NCBI GenBank assembly: GCA_041846495.1
Contig: JBGZEX010000004.1
Span: forward strand, 1-64,000
Origin: JBGZEX01 sp041846495
Lineage (GTDB): Bacteria > Bacteroidota > Bacteroidia > Bacteroidales > Marinifilaceae
Direction: 5' to 3'
Length of the DNA stretch: 64,000 bases
Below the pieces are notes generated by a model. It made no database searches and was not told the DNA's origin. It saw nothing but the letters and a program-made list of their open reading frames with translations. Numbering within the stretch: position 1 is the first letter of the stretch; the number at the start of each line of letters is the position of its first letter. A program made the translations under genes and the position numbers. Below, one piece after another: positions 26,710 through 36,133 of the stretch.

Positions 26710-28461
26710 ATGTATAGAACGCATAATTGTGGAGAATTAAGATCGAATAATATAGGAGAGTTCATAGTTTTAAGCGGTTGGGTGCAAAAACTTCGGAAGT
26801 TCGGCGCCATGACTTTTATCGATTTGAGGGATCGTTACGGAATTACCCAATTGTTGGTGGAAGAAAAAGCCGGAGAAAAAGTTCTCGAAGAGGTTTCCCG
26901 TTTGGGGAGGGAGTATGTCGTACAGGTTCGAGGCCGCGTAGCCGAACGTTCGAATAAAAATCCTCATCTGTCTACGGGGGATATAGAGATTATTGTGGAA
27001 GAGCTGAAGATATTGAGCAAGTCGGAGATTCCGCCTTTCACCATAGAGGAAAATACGGACGGAGGGGATGAACTTCGGATGAAGTACCGTTATTTGGATT
27101 TGAGGCGTCCTAATGTCAGGGCGAATCTGGAGTTGAGACATAGGATGGCCGCTGCCGTGAGAACTTATTTGAACAATTCGGCTTTTCTGGAGGTGGAAAC
27201 TCCCGTTTTGATAAAGAGTACTCCGGAAGGAGCACGGGATTTTGTGGTGCCTTCCCGGATGAATCCGGGGGAATTTTATGCCTTGCCTCAAAGTCCGCAG
27301 ACATTTAAACAATTGTTGATGATCGGGGGATTCGACCGTTATTATCAGATTGTGAAATGTTTCAGGGATGAGGATTTGAGGGCCGACAGACAGCCGGAAT
27401 TCACTCAGATAGATTGCGAGATGTCTTTTGTGGAACAGGAGGATGTACTGAATCTTTTCGAAGGCTTGTTCAAATATCTTTTCAAGGAAATCAAAGGGAT
27501 GGCGTTGGAGGATTTCCCGCGTATGACTTGGGCCGATGCGATGAAATATTACGGTTCGGATAAACCGGATATTCGTTTCGGAATGAGGATTGCCGATATT
27601 ACTTCCAAAGTGAAGGGGCGGGGATTTAAAGTTTTCGAAGATTCGGAATATACGGGTGGCATATGTGTGAAGGGAGGAGCGTCGATGACCCGAAAACAGA
27701 CGGACGAATTGACGGAATTCGTAAAACGTCCTCAGATAGGAGCGGGAGGCTTGGTTTATGTGAAATATAATACCGACGGAACCTTTAAATCTTCGGTGGA
27801 TAAATTTTATTCCTCGGAAGATTTGAGTTCGTGGATGGTGGAAGCGGGTGGCGGTCCCGGCGACATATTGTTGATTATTACGGGGGATAGGAAAAAGGTG
27901 TTGGCGCAATTGGGGGAAATTCGATTGGAAATGGGAACTCGTATGGGATTGCGGGATAAAAATATCTTCAAACCCCTTTGGGTGATCGATTTTCCTCTTT
28001 TGGAGTGGGATGAGGAGACTTCCCGTTTTTATGCCATGCATCATCCGTTCACATCGCCCAAACCGGAGGATATCGTTTATATGGAAGAAGAACCGGGGCG
28101 TGTAAGAGCTAATGCATACGATTTGGTGATTAACGGAGTGGAGATAGGAGGAGGCTCTTTGCGTATTTTCGATACGGAACTTCAATCCCGCATGTTCGAA
28201 TGTTTGGGGTTTACGGAAGAGACGGCTCTGGAGCAATTCGGCTTTTTGATGAATGCCTTTAAATACGGAGCTCCTCCCCACGGCGGTATCGCTTTCGGGT
28301 TCGACAGGATGGTTGCCATGTTTGCAGGATTGGATTCCATTAGAGATACCATCGCTTTCCCTAAAAATAATTCCGGCAGGGATGTTATGATAGATTCTCC
28401 TTCTCCCATAGCGGAAGAACAATTGAAGGAACTGCAGATAAGAGTGGAAAATAGGGATTGA
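26710..28461 (+). CDS. aspS: Aspartyl-tRNA synthetase
   Basis: Class IIb enzyme that charges tRNA-Asp. I use the ATG at 26710 ([17 protein letters not shown], 583 aa). The frame is open to 26686, but the preceding eight residues do not fit the family. The N-terminal OB fold ([13 protein letters not shown]), class II motifs ([27 protein letters not shown]) and the C-terminal [15 protein letters not shown] are intact, with the bacterial GAD insert in between. Its stop overlaps the next start (TGATG). Confidence 0.97.
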   Translation: MYRTHNCGELRSNNIGEFIVLSGWVQKLRKFGAMTFIDLRDRYGITQLLVEEKAGEKVLEEVSRLGREYVVQVRGRVAERSNKNPHLSTGDIEIIVEELKILSKSEIPPFTIEENTDGGDELRMKYRYLDLRRPNVRANLELRHRMAAAVRTYLNNSAFLEVETPVLIKSTPEGARDFVVPSRMNPGEFYALPQSPQTFKQLLMIGGFDRYYQIVKCFRDEDLRADRQPEFTQIDCEMSFVEQEDVLNLFEGLFKYLFKEIKGMALEDFPRMTWADAMKYYGSDKPDIRFGMRIADITSKVKGRGFKVFEDSEYTGGICVKGGASMTRKQTDELTEFVKRPQIGAGGLVYVKYNTDGTFKSSVDKFYSSEDLSSWMVEAGGGPGDILLIITGDRKKVLAQLGEIRLEMGTRMGLRDKNIFKPLWVIDFPLLEWDEETSRFYAMHHPFTSPKPEDIVYMEEEPGRVRANAYDLVINGVEIGGGSLRIFDTELQSRMFECLGFTEETALEQFGFLMNAFKYGAPPHGGIAFGFDRMVAMFAGLDSIRDTIAFPKNNSGRDVMIDSPSPIAEEQLKELQIRVENRD

Positions 28462-29579
28462 TGTTTTTCAGGGATGTGATAGGGCATAGGGATTTGGTGG
28501 AAACTCTCGTTTCTTCCGTGAAATCCGGGCGTATGGGACATGCGCTTCTTTTTGCGGGGAGCAACGGTTGCGGGTCGTTGGCATTGGCTCTCGGATTGGC
28601 GCGTTATGTCTTGTGTACGGGAGATAAAACTTCGGATGCTTGCGGAGAATGCCCCTCTTGTCGTAAAATGGACAAATTCGTGCATCCCGATTTGCACTTC
28701 GTATTTCCCGTATGGTTGAAAGAATCTTCGAGCGTATCCGATGATTTTATCCGGGAATGGAGGCTTTTGCTTTCGGAAGGAGCCTATTTCGATTCGGGTT
28801 TATGGGGCCTAAGGCTTAATGCCGAAAATAAACAGTTGATTATTCCTGCGGCCGAGAGCGGCAGCATATTGAGTAAATTGAATCTCAAAGCTTTTGAATC
28901 CGATTTCAAGATTATGCTGATATGGTTGCCCGAGAAGATGAATCCCGAGGCTTCGAATGCTCTGCTTAAGATTATAGAGGAACCCTATGAGAAAACTTTC
29001 TTTTTTTTGGTTACGGAGAATCTTCCCGCCATATTGCCGACCATTCGTTCCAGGACGCAGATTATCCATGTGCCGCGGATAGAGACATCCGATATAAAAG
29101 ACAAGTTGATAAGAGAATCGGGGTTTCCGGAAATAGAGGCCGAGGCTTATGCCCATGCCGGTTGCGGGAATTGGCAAAAAGTATGCGACATGTTGAACGA
29201 GCCGGAAGATACGATTTACAACAGGGAACATTTTATCGGTTTTATGCGGCTTTGCTGGCAGCGTAAAATGCCGGCCGTGAATGCATGGGTGGAAGAGATA
29301 TCGGGAATAGGCCGAGAAAGATTAAAACGTTTTTTGCATTACGGAATTCGCATGATAAGGGAAAATTTCATGGCTAATTTCAAAGAGGAGCGACTCCTTT
29401 ATATGACACCGAAAGAAAGGGAATTTTCCAAGCGATTTTCTCCTTATATGAATGAAAAAAATGTGGTACTGCTTTATAGTGAGTTTGAAAAAGCTTATAG
29501 AGAAGTGGAAATGAATGGAAACTCGAAAATCATTCTTACGGATCTTTGTATCGTTACGATGCGGAATATCCGTCCTTGA
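28461..29579 (+). CDS. holB: DNA polymerase III delta' subunit (clamp-loader)
   Basis: 372-residue clamp-loader ATPase-fold protein. The N-terminus VIGHRDLVETLVSSVKSGRMGHALLF is typical, and a zinc module is formed by CGECPSC. The P-loop position reads GSNGCGS (residues 33-39) with no Lys, so ATP binding is probably lost, as in E. coli delta'. NPEASNALLKIIEEP and TIRSRTQIIHV (SRC-like region) follow. Translationally coupled to aspS through TGATG. A TTG at 28458 is an alternative start. The usual name holB is used for the bacterial delta' subunit. Confidence 0.88.
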   Translation: MFFRDVIGHRDLVETLVSSVKSGRMGHALLFAGSNGCGSLALALGLARYVLCTGDKTSDACGECPSCRKMDKFVHPDLHFVFPVWLKESSSVSDDFIREWRLLLSEGAYFDSGLWGLRLNAENKQLIIPAAESGSILSKLNLKAFESDFKIMLIWLPEKMNPEASNALLKIIEEPYEKTFFFLVTENLPAILPTIRSRTQIIHVPRIETSDIKDKLIRESGFPEIEAEAYAHAGCGNWQKVCDMLNEPEDTIYNREHFIGFMRLCWQRKMPAVNAWVEEISGIGRERLKRFLHYGIRMIRENFMANFKEERLLYMTPKEREFSKRFSPYMNEKNVVLLYSEFEKAYREVEMNGNSKIILTDLCIVTMRNIRP

Positions 29580-29606
29580 AGGATGATTTTTGCTAATTGA
29601 AAAATA

Positions 29607-30890
29607 ATGATTGAATCTCAAGAAGATAAGAATAAAATACCTCTTAAGGAAAATATTGTTTTAGACCATCGACTTTTGGCAGCCAAGCTTAGGGTATACG
29701 ATTGGATGCGAGGAGTGCCATTACCCGATAAGGCTCCGAGATTGGTGGAGGTGCGTTTTAAAAATACGCGTAAGGGGATTTATCGTAATCCTCAGGGCTT
29801 GAAACTTAAGACGGGAGATATCGTAGCGGTGGAAGCCATGCTGGGGCACGATATAGGAATCGTTTCGCTTACCGGAGAACTCGTTGAAGAACAGATACGG
29901 ATGAAGCGTATCGATTTGGAACGTAATCCGATTAGGAAAATTTACCGGATAGCCAGGCCTAACGATATCGAGAAATGGGAACAGGCTATAGCTTTGGAGA
30001 ATAGTACGATGATACATGCCCGGCAAATTGCCGCCGATTTGAAACTGAATATGAAGATCGGAGATGTGGAGTATCAAGGGGATAAAACCAAGGCCATATT
30101 CTATTATATCGCAGACGTGAGGGTCGATTTCAGGACGTTGATTAAAATTCTTGCCGACAGATTCCATATACGGGTTGAAATGAAGCAGATAGGAGCCCGG
30201 CAGGAAGCGGGGCGTATCGGAGGCATAGGACCTTGCGGCAGAGAGTTATGCTGCTCTACTTTTATTAGTAATTTCGTATCGGTATCCACTTCCGCAGCAA
30301 GATATCAGGGCGTATCGTTGAATCCTCAAAAACTCGCGGGACAATGTTGTAAGCTCAAATGCTGTTTGAATTACGAGGTGGACGCTTATATAGACAGTCA
30401 GAAGGATTTCCCTTCGGCTTCCCAAATGCTGAATACGGGAGCGGGAGTATTATATCACCAGAAAACCGATATATTCGCTCGTGAAATGTATTATTCTACG
30501 GATAAAGAGGGAAGAGGGGTGTCGATTAAATTGGGAGTGGATAAGGTAAAGGAGATTATTAAACAGAATGCGGAAGGGATTATTCCCGATTGTCCTTCCG
30601 GAGGGGATGATAAAGGAAGTGTGAAATATGCGGACGGAGTGGGGGAAGAGAGTTTGAGTCGCTTTGACAATCCGCAACCGAATCGTCATTCCCGAGGGAA
30701 AAAGAAGAGGAATAATAACGGACGGGAAGGTAATCCCCGGCAGAATAAAGCGACGAAGGATTCCGATAAGGAACGGGCGGAAGAATCCCCTTCCAGGCAG
30801 AGAAATTCCGGCCGGAACAGCCGCAATAACAGGAAAAGAAGGAAAAATAGTTCCGAGAATAAAAAGAATAATCTGAAAGAAAATGAATAA
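29607..30890 (+). CDS. PSP1-domain protein (RicT/YaaT-like) with basic tail
   Basis: 427 residues. The PSP1 core (about residues 40-260) includes VEVRFKNTRKGIYRN, ADVRVDFRTLIKILADRFHIRVEMKQIGARQ, and the cysteine motif around GPCGRELCC (from residue 210) and GQCCKLKCCLNYE. In Bacillus the homologue RicT sits in an Fe-S complex that promotes RNase Y-dependent RNA processing and tRNA modification; the same role here is inference. From about residue 330 the tail is low-complexity, rich in Arg, Lys, Asn and Ser, and probably disordered. The next gene overlaps it by 8 nt. Confidence 0.88.
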   Translation: MIESQEDKNKIPLKENIVLDHRLLAAKLRVYDWMRGVPLPDKAPRLVEVRFKNTRKGIYRNPQGLKLKTGDIVAVEAMLGHDIGIVSLTGELVEEQIRMKRIDLERNPIRKIYRIARPNDIEKWEQAIALENSTMIHARQIAADLKLNMKIGDVEYQGDKTKAIFYYIADVRVDFRTLIKILADRFHIRVEMKQIGARQEAGRIGGIGPCGRELCCSTFISNFVSVSTSAARYQGVSLNPQKLAGQCCKLKCCLNYEVDAYIDSQKDFPSASQMLNTGAGVLYHQKTDIFAREMYYSTDKEGRGVSIKLGVDKVKEIIKQNAEGIIPDCPSGGDDKGSVKYADGVGEESLSRFDNPQPNRHSRGKKKRNNNGREGNPRQNKATKDSDKERAEESPSRQRNSGRNSRNNRKRRKNSSENKKNNLKENE

Positions 30891-31707
30891 CTATCGTCCC
30901 GCCGGAAGATTGACGCCTGCTGTGAAATTCATCATTATCGCGAATGTCGTGATGTTCGTCCTGTCTTCCCTATGGCTTAGAACGAGGGGAATAGACTTGA
31001 GTAGGGTATTGGGGTTATATATGCCTCAGTCGGATAATTGGCGCATATATCAATACGTTACTCATATGTTTATGCACAGCAATCAAGGGATAGGGCATAT
31101 ATTTTTCAATATGTTTGCCGTTTTTATGTTCGGTCGCATATTGGAGTCGGTATGGGGTTCGAAACGGTTTATTCTGTTTTATTTGCTTACCGGCTTAGGG
31201 GCTGCATTTTTACATAGTCTTATAGGATGGATACGTATAAATTCCATGCAGACCGCTTTTGCCGCTTTTCAGGCTGCGCCCGCTCCTCAATTGTTGGCCG
31301 AATTCGTTCATGCCCATATTGCTCATCCTGCAGCTTGGGTTTGGGAATTTATCGATGCATGGGGAGAAAATCCTGCCGGTGTCGGATATGTTCGCAAAGG
31401 GATGGAGATATTCCAGGTCGTTATACGGGATGCCTCGAATATTCCTACGGTAGGGGCTTCCGGTGCCGTTTTCGGATTATTGGTGGCTTTCGGTATGTTA
31501 TTCCCCAATACGGAACTTTTTTTGATGTTTATTCCCATACCCGTAAAAGCCAAATATTTTGTAATAGGATACGGGCTTTTGGAATTATATCTTGCCGTTT
31601 TGAATCAGGCCGGGGATAACGTAGCTCATTTTGCACATCTCGGAGGATTGGTGTTCGGATACATACTTGTAAAATTGTGGAATAGGGGCAGATATAAATT
31701 TTATTGA
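30883..31707 (+). CDS. Rhomboid family intramembrane serine protease (1)
   Basis: 274 aa, six or more membrane segments. The catalytic dyad is visible: Ser 193 in VGASGAVFG and His 252 in FAHLGGLVFG. The N-terminal part includes QYVTHMFMHSNQGIGHIFFNMFAVFMFG, matching the rhomboid HxxxN-type oxyanion segment. Substrates are unknown. It overlaps the PSP1 gene by 8 nt and is coupled to the next rhomboid by TGATG. Confidence 0.93.
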   Translation: MNNYRPAGRLTPAVKFIIIANVVMFVLSSLWLRTRGIDLSRVLGLYMPQSDNWRIYQYVTHMFMHSNQGIGHIFFNMFAVFMFGRILESVWGSKRFILFYLLTGLGAAFLHSLIGWIRINSMQTAFAAFQAAPAPQLLAEFVHAHIAHPAAWVWEFIDAWGENPAGVGYVRKGMEIFQVVIRDASNIPTVGASGAVFGLLVAFGMLFPNTELFLMFIPIPVKAKYFVIGYGLLELYLAVLNQAGDNVAHFAHLGGLVFGYILVKLWNRGRYKFY

Positions 31708-32591
31708 TGACGGAAGAAAAATATTTTTATAGAGGAATGCGGAAGTTCGAAAACCGCTCCATGCTGATTCGGTTGATTTATGCGAACATATCGGTTTATT
31801 TCTTTATAAAATTAGTGAATGTATGGGTGGTTTTATCCGGGAGTACGGTTCCCGGATACGATTATATATTGCCTTATGTGGGAGTTCCCGCCGATTTCCA
31901 TATATTTCTTGTACGGCCATGGACGATAGTGACTTATATGTTTACCCATTTCGGTCTCCTGCATCTTTTGTTCAATATGCTTTTGCTGTATTGGTTCGGC
32001 AGGCTTTTTTCGGAGAATTTTACCGAAAAACAATTGTTGGGCGTATATGTATTGAGCGGGATTTTCGGAGCCGTTTTATATATGGCGGCCTATAACATAT
32101 TTCCGATTTTCGATTCGGGATACTCGTGGGCCATAGGAGCCTCGGCTTCGGTTATGGGGGTGGTTTTCGCTTTATGTACCTATATGCCCAATCGTTCGAT
32201 TTATATATTCCTTTTCGGCAGGTTTCCCTTGAAATATATAGCCATCGTTACCATAATCATCGATATATTGAGCATATCCGGTCCTAATGCCGGAGGACAT
32301 ATAGCTCATATGGGAGGAGCCGTTTTCGGGTGTATCTATGTGTTCGGAATAAAGAAATCCATAGATATTACCGAATGGCCGGTTAAAATACTGTACGGAA
32401 TTTATAACCTTTTTGCCTTTAAGAAAAAAGAACGTATAAAATCGGACTCCCCTTTCCGTACCCCTGCAGGATTTTCGGAAAAGCGGGAAAAAGAGGAAGC
32501 CTTGAACCGCGTATTGGATAAGATTGCCCAAACGGGATACGATAGCCTTACAAAAAAAGAGAAGGAGATATTGTTTAAATCCGGACATTGA
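31707..32591 (+). CDS. Rhomboid family intramembrane serine protease (2)
   Basis: 294 aa. Rhomboid core with YMFTHFGLLHLLFNMLLLYWFG, the catalytic Ser in IGASASVMGV and the His in HIAHMGGAVFG. It adds a charged cytoplasmic C-terminal tail of about 70 residues (FKKKERIKSDSP, then EKEILFKSGH). I use the ATG at 31707, which overlaps the stop of the first rhomboid; a TTG at 31704 is also possible. The two copies differ enough that they look like old paralogues. Confidence 0.93.
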   Translation: MTEEKYFYRGMRKFENRSMLIRLIYANISVYFFIKLVNVWVVLSGSTVPGYDYILPYVGVPADFHIFLVRPWTIVTYMFTHFGLLHLLFNMLLLYWFGRLFSENFTEKQLLGVYVLSGIFGAVLYMAAYNIFPIFDSGYSWAIGASASVMGVVFALCTYMPNRSIYIFLFGRFPLKYIAIVTIIIDILSISGPNAGGHIAHMGGAVFGCIYVFGIKKSIDITEWPVKILYGIYNLFAFKKKERIKSDSPFRTPAGFSEKREKEEALNRVLDKIAQTGYDSLTKKEKEILFKSGH

Positions 32592-32728
32592 AACGGAGCG
32601 CGGGAGGTGAAAGTCGAATTTCAGAGCTCTCCGTCGAGTTGTTTTTTTAATATGTTTCATAAATTGCATTTACTTGGCGACGCTGTACGTATTTTGACGA
32701 CTTCTCTTAAAAAATAAAGGGAATTTAT

Positions 32729-32758
32729 TTTGTCCTTATATAAAAAACACTACCTTTG
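32729..32758 (+). promoter_or_regulatory. Promoter of tRNA-Ala
   Basis: TTTG at 32729-32732 and TACCTTTG at 32751-32758, 18-nt spacing. The tRNA begins 13 nt later. Confidence 0.65.
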
Positions 32759-32770
32759 CTTTCGATTTAC

Positions 32771-32844
32771 GGGGAATTAGCTCAGTTGGCTAGAGCGTTT
32801 GACTGGCAGTCAAAAGGTCGTCGGTTCGATTCCGATATTCTCCA
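32771..32844 (+). tRNA. tRNA-Ala (anticodon GGC)
   Basis: 74-nt cloverleaf. Acceptor GGGGAAT with ATTCTCC includes the G3-U70 pair, the main alanine identity element. The anticodon arm TTTGA-CTGGCAG-TCAAA gives GGC, the T-loop is TTCGATT, and the discriminator is A. No encoded CCA. Confidence 0.96.
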
Positions 32845-33000
32845 CTTCTTTGACAAGAGTGTTAAAATACTATTTCGAAACATATTTTCCGGGAAATCTC
32901 TTCCCGATATTCATACCTCTTGTTTTTCTTTATAAAATCCCCCGGAGGTTAAAAATGTTTAAAAGGCGCTTATGGGGATGAGTGTTTTTATTGTATTGTT

Positions 33001-33669
33001 ATGAAAAGAAAACTATTGATGTTGTCGGTTTTGTTAACGACCGTATTTGCCGTAAATGCTCAAAGAGTGAGTTTCGGAGTACGCGGCGGTTTGAATGTAT
33101 CGTCGGTGAGCGTATCTTTGGAAGAAATGAAGGGGATATCTCCCGAGGTGGATTACGGTATGGGTATGCATGTGGGAGGAATAGTCGATATCTCTTTGGA
33201 GGATGTTTTGAGTGGTTTTTATGTACAGCCGGGCTTATACTATTCTTTGAATCGTTCGAAAGTTAAAGGAAGTGAAGGGGATAAAAAAAATAAATTTCAC
33301 TATTTCAAACTTCCGCTCTTGCTTTCTTATCGGTTCCCTTTGTTGGAGGAAGTACGGCTGCATTTTAATCTCGGTCCTTATTTTGCCTATGGCTTTTCGG
33401 GAGAAATATCCGTAAACGGAATGGTTATGGATGTTTTTAAAGAATCCAGAGCCATTCACATCTTTTCCTTTGGCTCTGAATTCTTTAACGGAAAAGATGT
33501 GAAGTTGTTGAAACGTTTCGATACCGGGATTGCGTTTGGAACCGGAGTGAATATAGACAGGGTTTATGTAGGACTCGGATATGAAATCGGAATATTTAAT
33601 ACGGCCAATATAAGTAAGTTTACATACAAAAACCGGAATTTTTTCCTTAGCTTCGGGTACGATTTTTAA
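33001..33669 (+). CDS. Outer-membrane beta-barrel protein (PorT/OMP_b-brl-like)
   Basis: 222-residue exported protein with a signal peptide ending near VNAQ (residue 20-21). It has alternating hydrophobic strands and the Bacteroidota barrel start RVSFGVRGGLNVSSVS. Further strands are GFYVQPGLYYSL, FHYFKLPLLLSYRF and RLHFNLGPYFAYGF, and it ends in FLSFGYDF with the aromatic C-terminal residue. Probably an eight-strand barrel; function unknown. The region encoding FKESRAIHIFS to GSEFFNGKDVK contains two long interleaved inverted repeats (see findings), which look inserted in frame. Confidence 0.82.
   Translation: MKRKLLMLSVLLTTVFAVNAQRVSFGVRGGLNVSSVSVSLEEMKGISPEVDYGMGMHVGGIVDISLEDVLSGFYVQPGLYYSLNRSKVKGSEGDKKNKFHYFKLPLLLSYRFPLLEEVRLHFNLGPYFAYGFSGEISVNGMVMDVFKESRAIHIFSFGSEFFNGKDVKLLKRFDTGIAFGTGVNIDRVYVGLGYEIGIFNTANISKFTYKNRNFFLSFGYDF
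33437..33503 (+). repeat. Two interleaved inverted repeats with pseudoknot geometry, inside the barrel gene
   Basis: Stem 1: 33437-33454 with 33471-33488, 17 of 18 bp (one C-A mismatch). Stem 2: 33455-33468 with 33490-33503, 14 bp perfect. The 5' arm of stem 2 fills the loop of stem 1 and its 3' arm lies 1 nt after stem 1, an H-type pseudoknot order. Confidence 0.85.
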
Positions 33670-33731
33670 ATAAAGGAAGAGAAGATAAATCCTTCGGATA
33701 AATATTTTTTGACTTTTTTCTTTCGAGTTGT

Positions 33732-33761
33732 AAGGAAGTGCCTTGAGGTCGCTTCCTTTTT
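33732..33761 (+). terminator. Intrinsic terminator after the beta-barrel gene
   Basis: AAGGAAG (33732-33738) pairs with CTTCCTT (33752-33758), with a further short CC/GG stack inside, followed by Ts. Confidence 0.65.
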
Positions 33762-33910
33762 AACGGATAATATAAGGTAGTGTTAAAAAGAGGAGGAGGA
33801 TGTCTTATTAATATAATGTTAATATTAACTTGAATCAAGGTCTTGTTAGAGAAAAGCATTATCATTGTAATTTAAAAAATTAAAGCGTATAATATTTTAA
33901 AATTGTAGAA

Positions 33911-35587
33911 ATGTTAAAGAATCATCCAAAAGGACTTTTCGCCCTTGCGCTTGCCAATACCGGAGAACGCTTTGGGTACTATACGATGCTTGCCATCTTT
34001 ACCTTGTATCTTCAGGCGAAATTCGGGTTGTCGGCAGGTTTTACGTCTACGTTTTTCGCAGGGTTCCTTGCCTTGGTTTATTTTATGCCTCTTTTGGGAG
34101 GTATTATTGCCGATAAGGCATGGGGGTACGGAAAAACCGTTGTGGTCGGTATCGTTGTCATGTTTTTAGGTTATCTGTTGTTGTTTTTGCAATTGGGGCA
34201 TGGGACGATGGCAATGATAATGATGGTTTTGGCCCTGATTTGCATAGCGACGGGAACGGGTTTGTTCAAAGGGAATCTGCAGGTAATGGTAGGAAATCTT
34301 TACGATGATCCCAAGTACGGTTCTTTTAGGGACAATGCATTCAGCATATTTTATATGGCTATAAATCTCGGCGCTTTGTTCGCTCCTACTACCGCTACGG
34401 CCATAACCAACAGGGTTTTGGCTAAGGCCGGCTATTTGTATAATGCTAAGATACCCGCATTGGCTCACCAATTCATGGATAATACCATTACGGCGGAAGG
34501 TACCGCACAACTTCAGGCTCTGGCCGTAGAGCAGGGAGCGGGAACGGGAGATCTCGGCGCTTTTGCGCAGAGCTATATAGATACCCTCTCCAATGCCTAT
34601 AGTTACGGTTTCGGAGTAGCCTGTCTTTCTCTCGTAGTGTCCATGATGATTTATTTCGCTTGCAGAAAATGGTTCAAGCATGCCGATTTCAATTCCAAAC
34701 AACTTGCCGCTCAAAAAGAGGGCAAGCCGGAAGTGGAACTCACCAAGGAGCAAACCAAAGAAAGAGTGGTGGCTTTATGTTTGGTATTTGCCGTGGTTAT
34801 CTTCTTCTGGATGGCTTTCCATCAAAACGGACTTACACTTACTTTCTTTGCCCGGGATTATACGGCGAATACCGTACAGGGTATAACGAGACTCGGGTTC
34901 AGCGTATGGAATCTGGCTCTTTTGGCCGTAGCCGTTTATGCCGTGTTCGCTTTCTTCCAATCCGTAAAAGCTAAAGGAAAGCTCGTATCCGGAATCGTAT
35001 TTTTGGCATCTATCGGCATATTGCTTTATGCATACGGTAATATGGACACCGAAATCCAAATATTGCCGCAGATATTCCAACAGTTCAATCCTTTCTTTGT
35101 GGTGGCTCTTACACCTGTTTCCATGGCTCTTTTCGGAGCATTGGCCAAGAGAGGGAAAGAGCCTTCCGCTCCCCGTAAGATCGGAATCGGAATGTTGATC
35201 GCCGCTCTCGGTTTCCTTATTATGGCCTTGGGCTCTTTCGGTTTGCAGACTCCGAACGAATTGGCTGCAAGCGGAGGTGTAAGCGATCGTTTGGTATCTC
35301 CCAATTGGCTTATATCTACCTATCTGGTGCTGACTTTTGCAGAACTTTGCCTTAGTCCGATGGGAATTTCCTTCGTGTCTAAAGTGGCTCCTCCCAAACT
35401 CAAAGGATTTATGATGGGCGGATGGTTCGCAGCGACTGCCATAGGTAATTATCTCGTAGCCATTATCGGCTATCTATGGGGCGGATTGTCTTTATGGATT
35501 CTTTGGTCGATATTGATAGTGCTTTGTTTGCTTTCCGCCGTATTCATATTCTCTGTGATGAAGAGGCTGGAAAATGCGACGAAGTAA
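33911..35587 (+). CDS. POT/PTR2 family proton-coupled peptide transporter
   Basis: Inner-membrane carrier for di- and tripeptides, 558 aa with about 14 membrane segments. The first segment carries the proton-coupling motif in NTGERFGYYTMLA (ExxERFxYY class), followed by LGGIIADKAWGYGKTV and later ELCLSPMGISFVSKVAPPKLKG. Uptake of dipeptides would complement the secreted S46 peptidase encoded at 20017. A 241-bp upstream gap holds only the preceding terminator and no clear promoter match. A terminator follows. Confidence 0.93.
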   Translation: MLKNHPKGLFALALANTGERFGYYTMLAIFTLYLQAKFGLSAGFTSTFFAGFLALVYFMPLLGGIIADKAWGYGKTVVVGIVVMFLGYLLLFLQLGHGTMAMIMMVLALICIATGTGLFKGNLQVMVGNLYDDPKYGSFRDNAFSIFYMAINLGALFAPTTATAITNRVLAKAGYLYNAKIPALAHQFMDNTITAEGTAQLQALAVEQGAGTGDLGAFAQSYIDTLSNAYSYGFGVACLSLVVSMMIYFACRKWFKHADFNSKQLAAQKEGKPEVELTKEQTKERVVALCLVFAVVIFFWMAFHQNGLTLTFFARDYTANTVQGITRLGFSVWNLALLAVAVYAVFAFFQSVKAKGKLVSGIVFLASIGILLYAYGNMDTEIQILPQIFQQFNPFFVVALTPVSMALFGALAKRGKEPSAPRKIGIGMLIAALGFLIMALGSFGLQTPNELAASGGVSDRLVSPNWLISTYLVLTFAELCLSPMGISFVSKVAPPKLKGFMMGGWFAATAIGNYLVAIIGYLWGGLSLWILWSILIVLCLLSAVFIFSVMKRLENATK

Positions 35588-35603
35588 AATGTAAAGCATT
35601 GGG

Positions 35604-35627
35604 AAAGGGGTGCGTAAGCACCCTTTT
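35604..35627 (+). terminator. Intrinsic terminator after the POT transporter
   Basis: GGGTGC (35608-35613), loop GTAA, GCACCC (35618-35623), then TTTT; flanking A-run and T-run extend the stem. Confidence 0.85.
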
Positions 35628-35649
35628 CTCGTTATGAAAAATTCATAAG

Positions 35650-36111
35650 ATGGAACAAAAGGCATTTCAGGATTATTATACCGAAGAATTCGGACATTGT
35701 TACGGGTGCGGTCCTTTCAATAAAGACGGCTGGCATATCAAAAGTTATTGGGACGGAGAGGAATCCGTAGCCCGGTTTACGCCCGAGGCCTGTTATACCG
35801 GAGGATTTCCCGGTTTCGTATACGGAGGTTTGATAGCCGCCGTACTGGATTGCCATGGAAACGGGACTGCCGCTGCCGCCGCCTATCGTGCGGAAGGGCG
35901 AGCACAGGGAACGGAACCCGTATTGCGTTATGTGACGGCCTCTTTAAAGATAAATTTCCATAGCCCCACTCCTATGGGAACGGAACTCGAGATAAGGGGA
36001 AAAATCTTGGAGGTCGGACCTCGTAAAGTGGTTATGGAGCTTTATTTGAAAGCCGCCGGAAAAATTACGGTTACGGGAGAGATGGTCGCCGTGCGACTCC
36101 CCTCTTTATGA
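35650..36111 (+). CDS. PaaI-like hotdog-fold thioesterase
   Basis: 153-residue hotdog protein, probably an acyl-CoA thioesterase. The hotdog helix motif is in GFVYGGLIAAVLDCHGNGTAAAAAY, followed by the strand ASLKINFHSPTPMGTELEIRG. The N-terminus has a CYGCGPFNKDG segment seen in this subfamily. Substrate unknown. The next gene starts 22 nt downstream. Confidence 0.85.
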   Translation: MEQKAFQDYYTEEFGHCYGCGPFNKDGWHIKSYWDGEESVARFTPEACYTGGFPGFVYGGLIAAVLDCHGNGTAAAAAYRAEGRAQGTEPVLRYVTASLKINFHSPTPMGTELEIRGKILEVGPRKVVMELYLKAAGKITVTGEMVAVRLPSL

Positions 36112-36133
36112 TGTTTGTCTTAAATCGAAAATC

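Noticed and set aside
26770..28422. A 550-codon open frame on the minus strand opposite aspS
   Set aside because: It is the mirror of a highly conserved gene, has no recognisable domain and no promoter; codon bias of aspS explains the lack of stops.
28551..28575. holB as a damaged ATPase gene because its P-loop lacks Lys
   Set aside because: Loss of the P-loop Lys is normal for delta' subunits, and the rest of the protein is intact.
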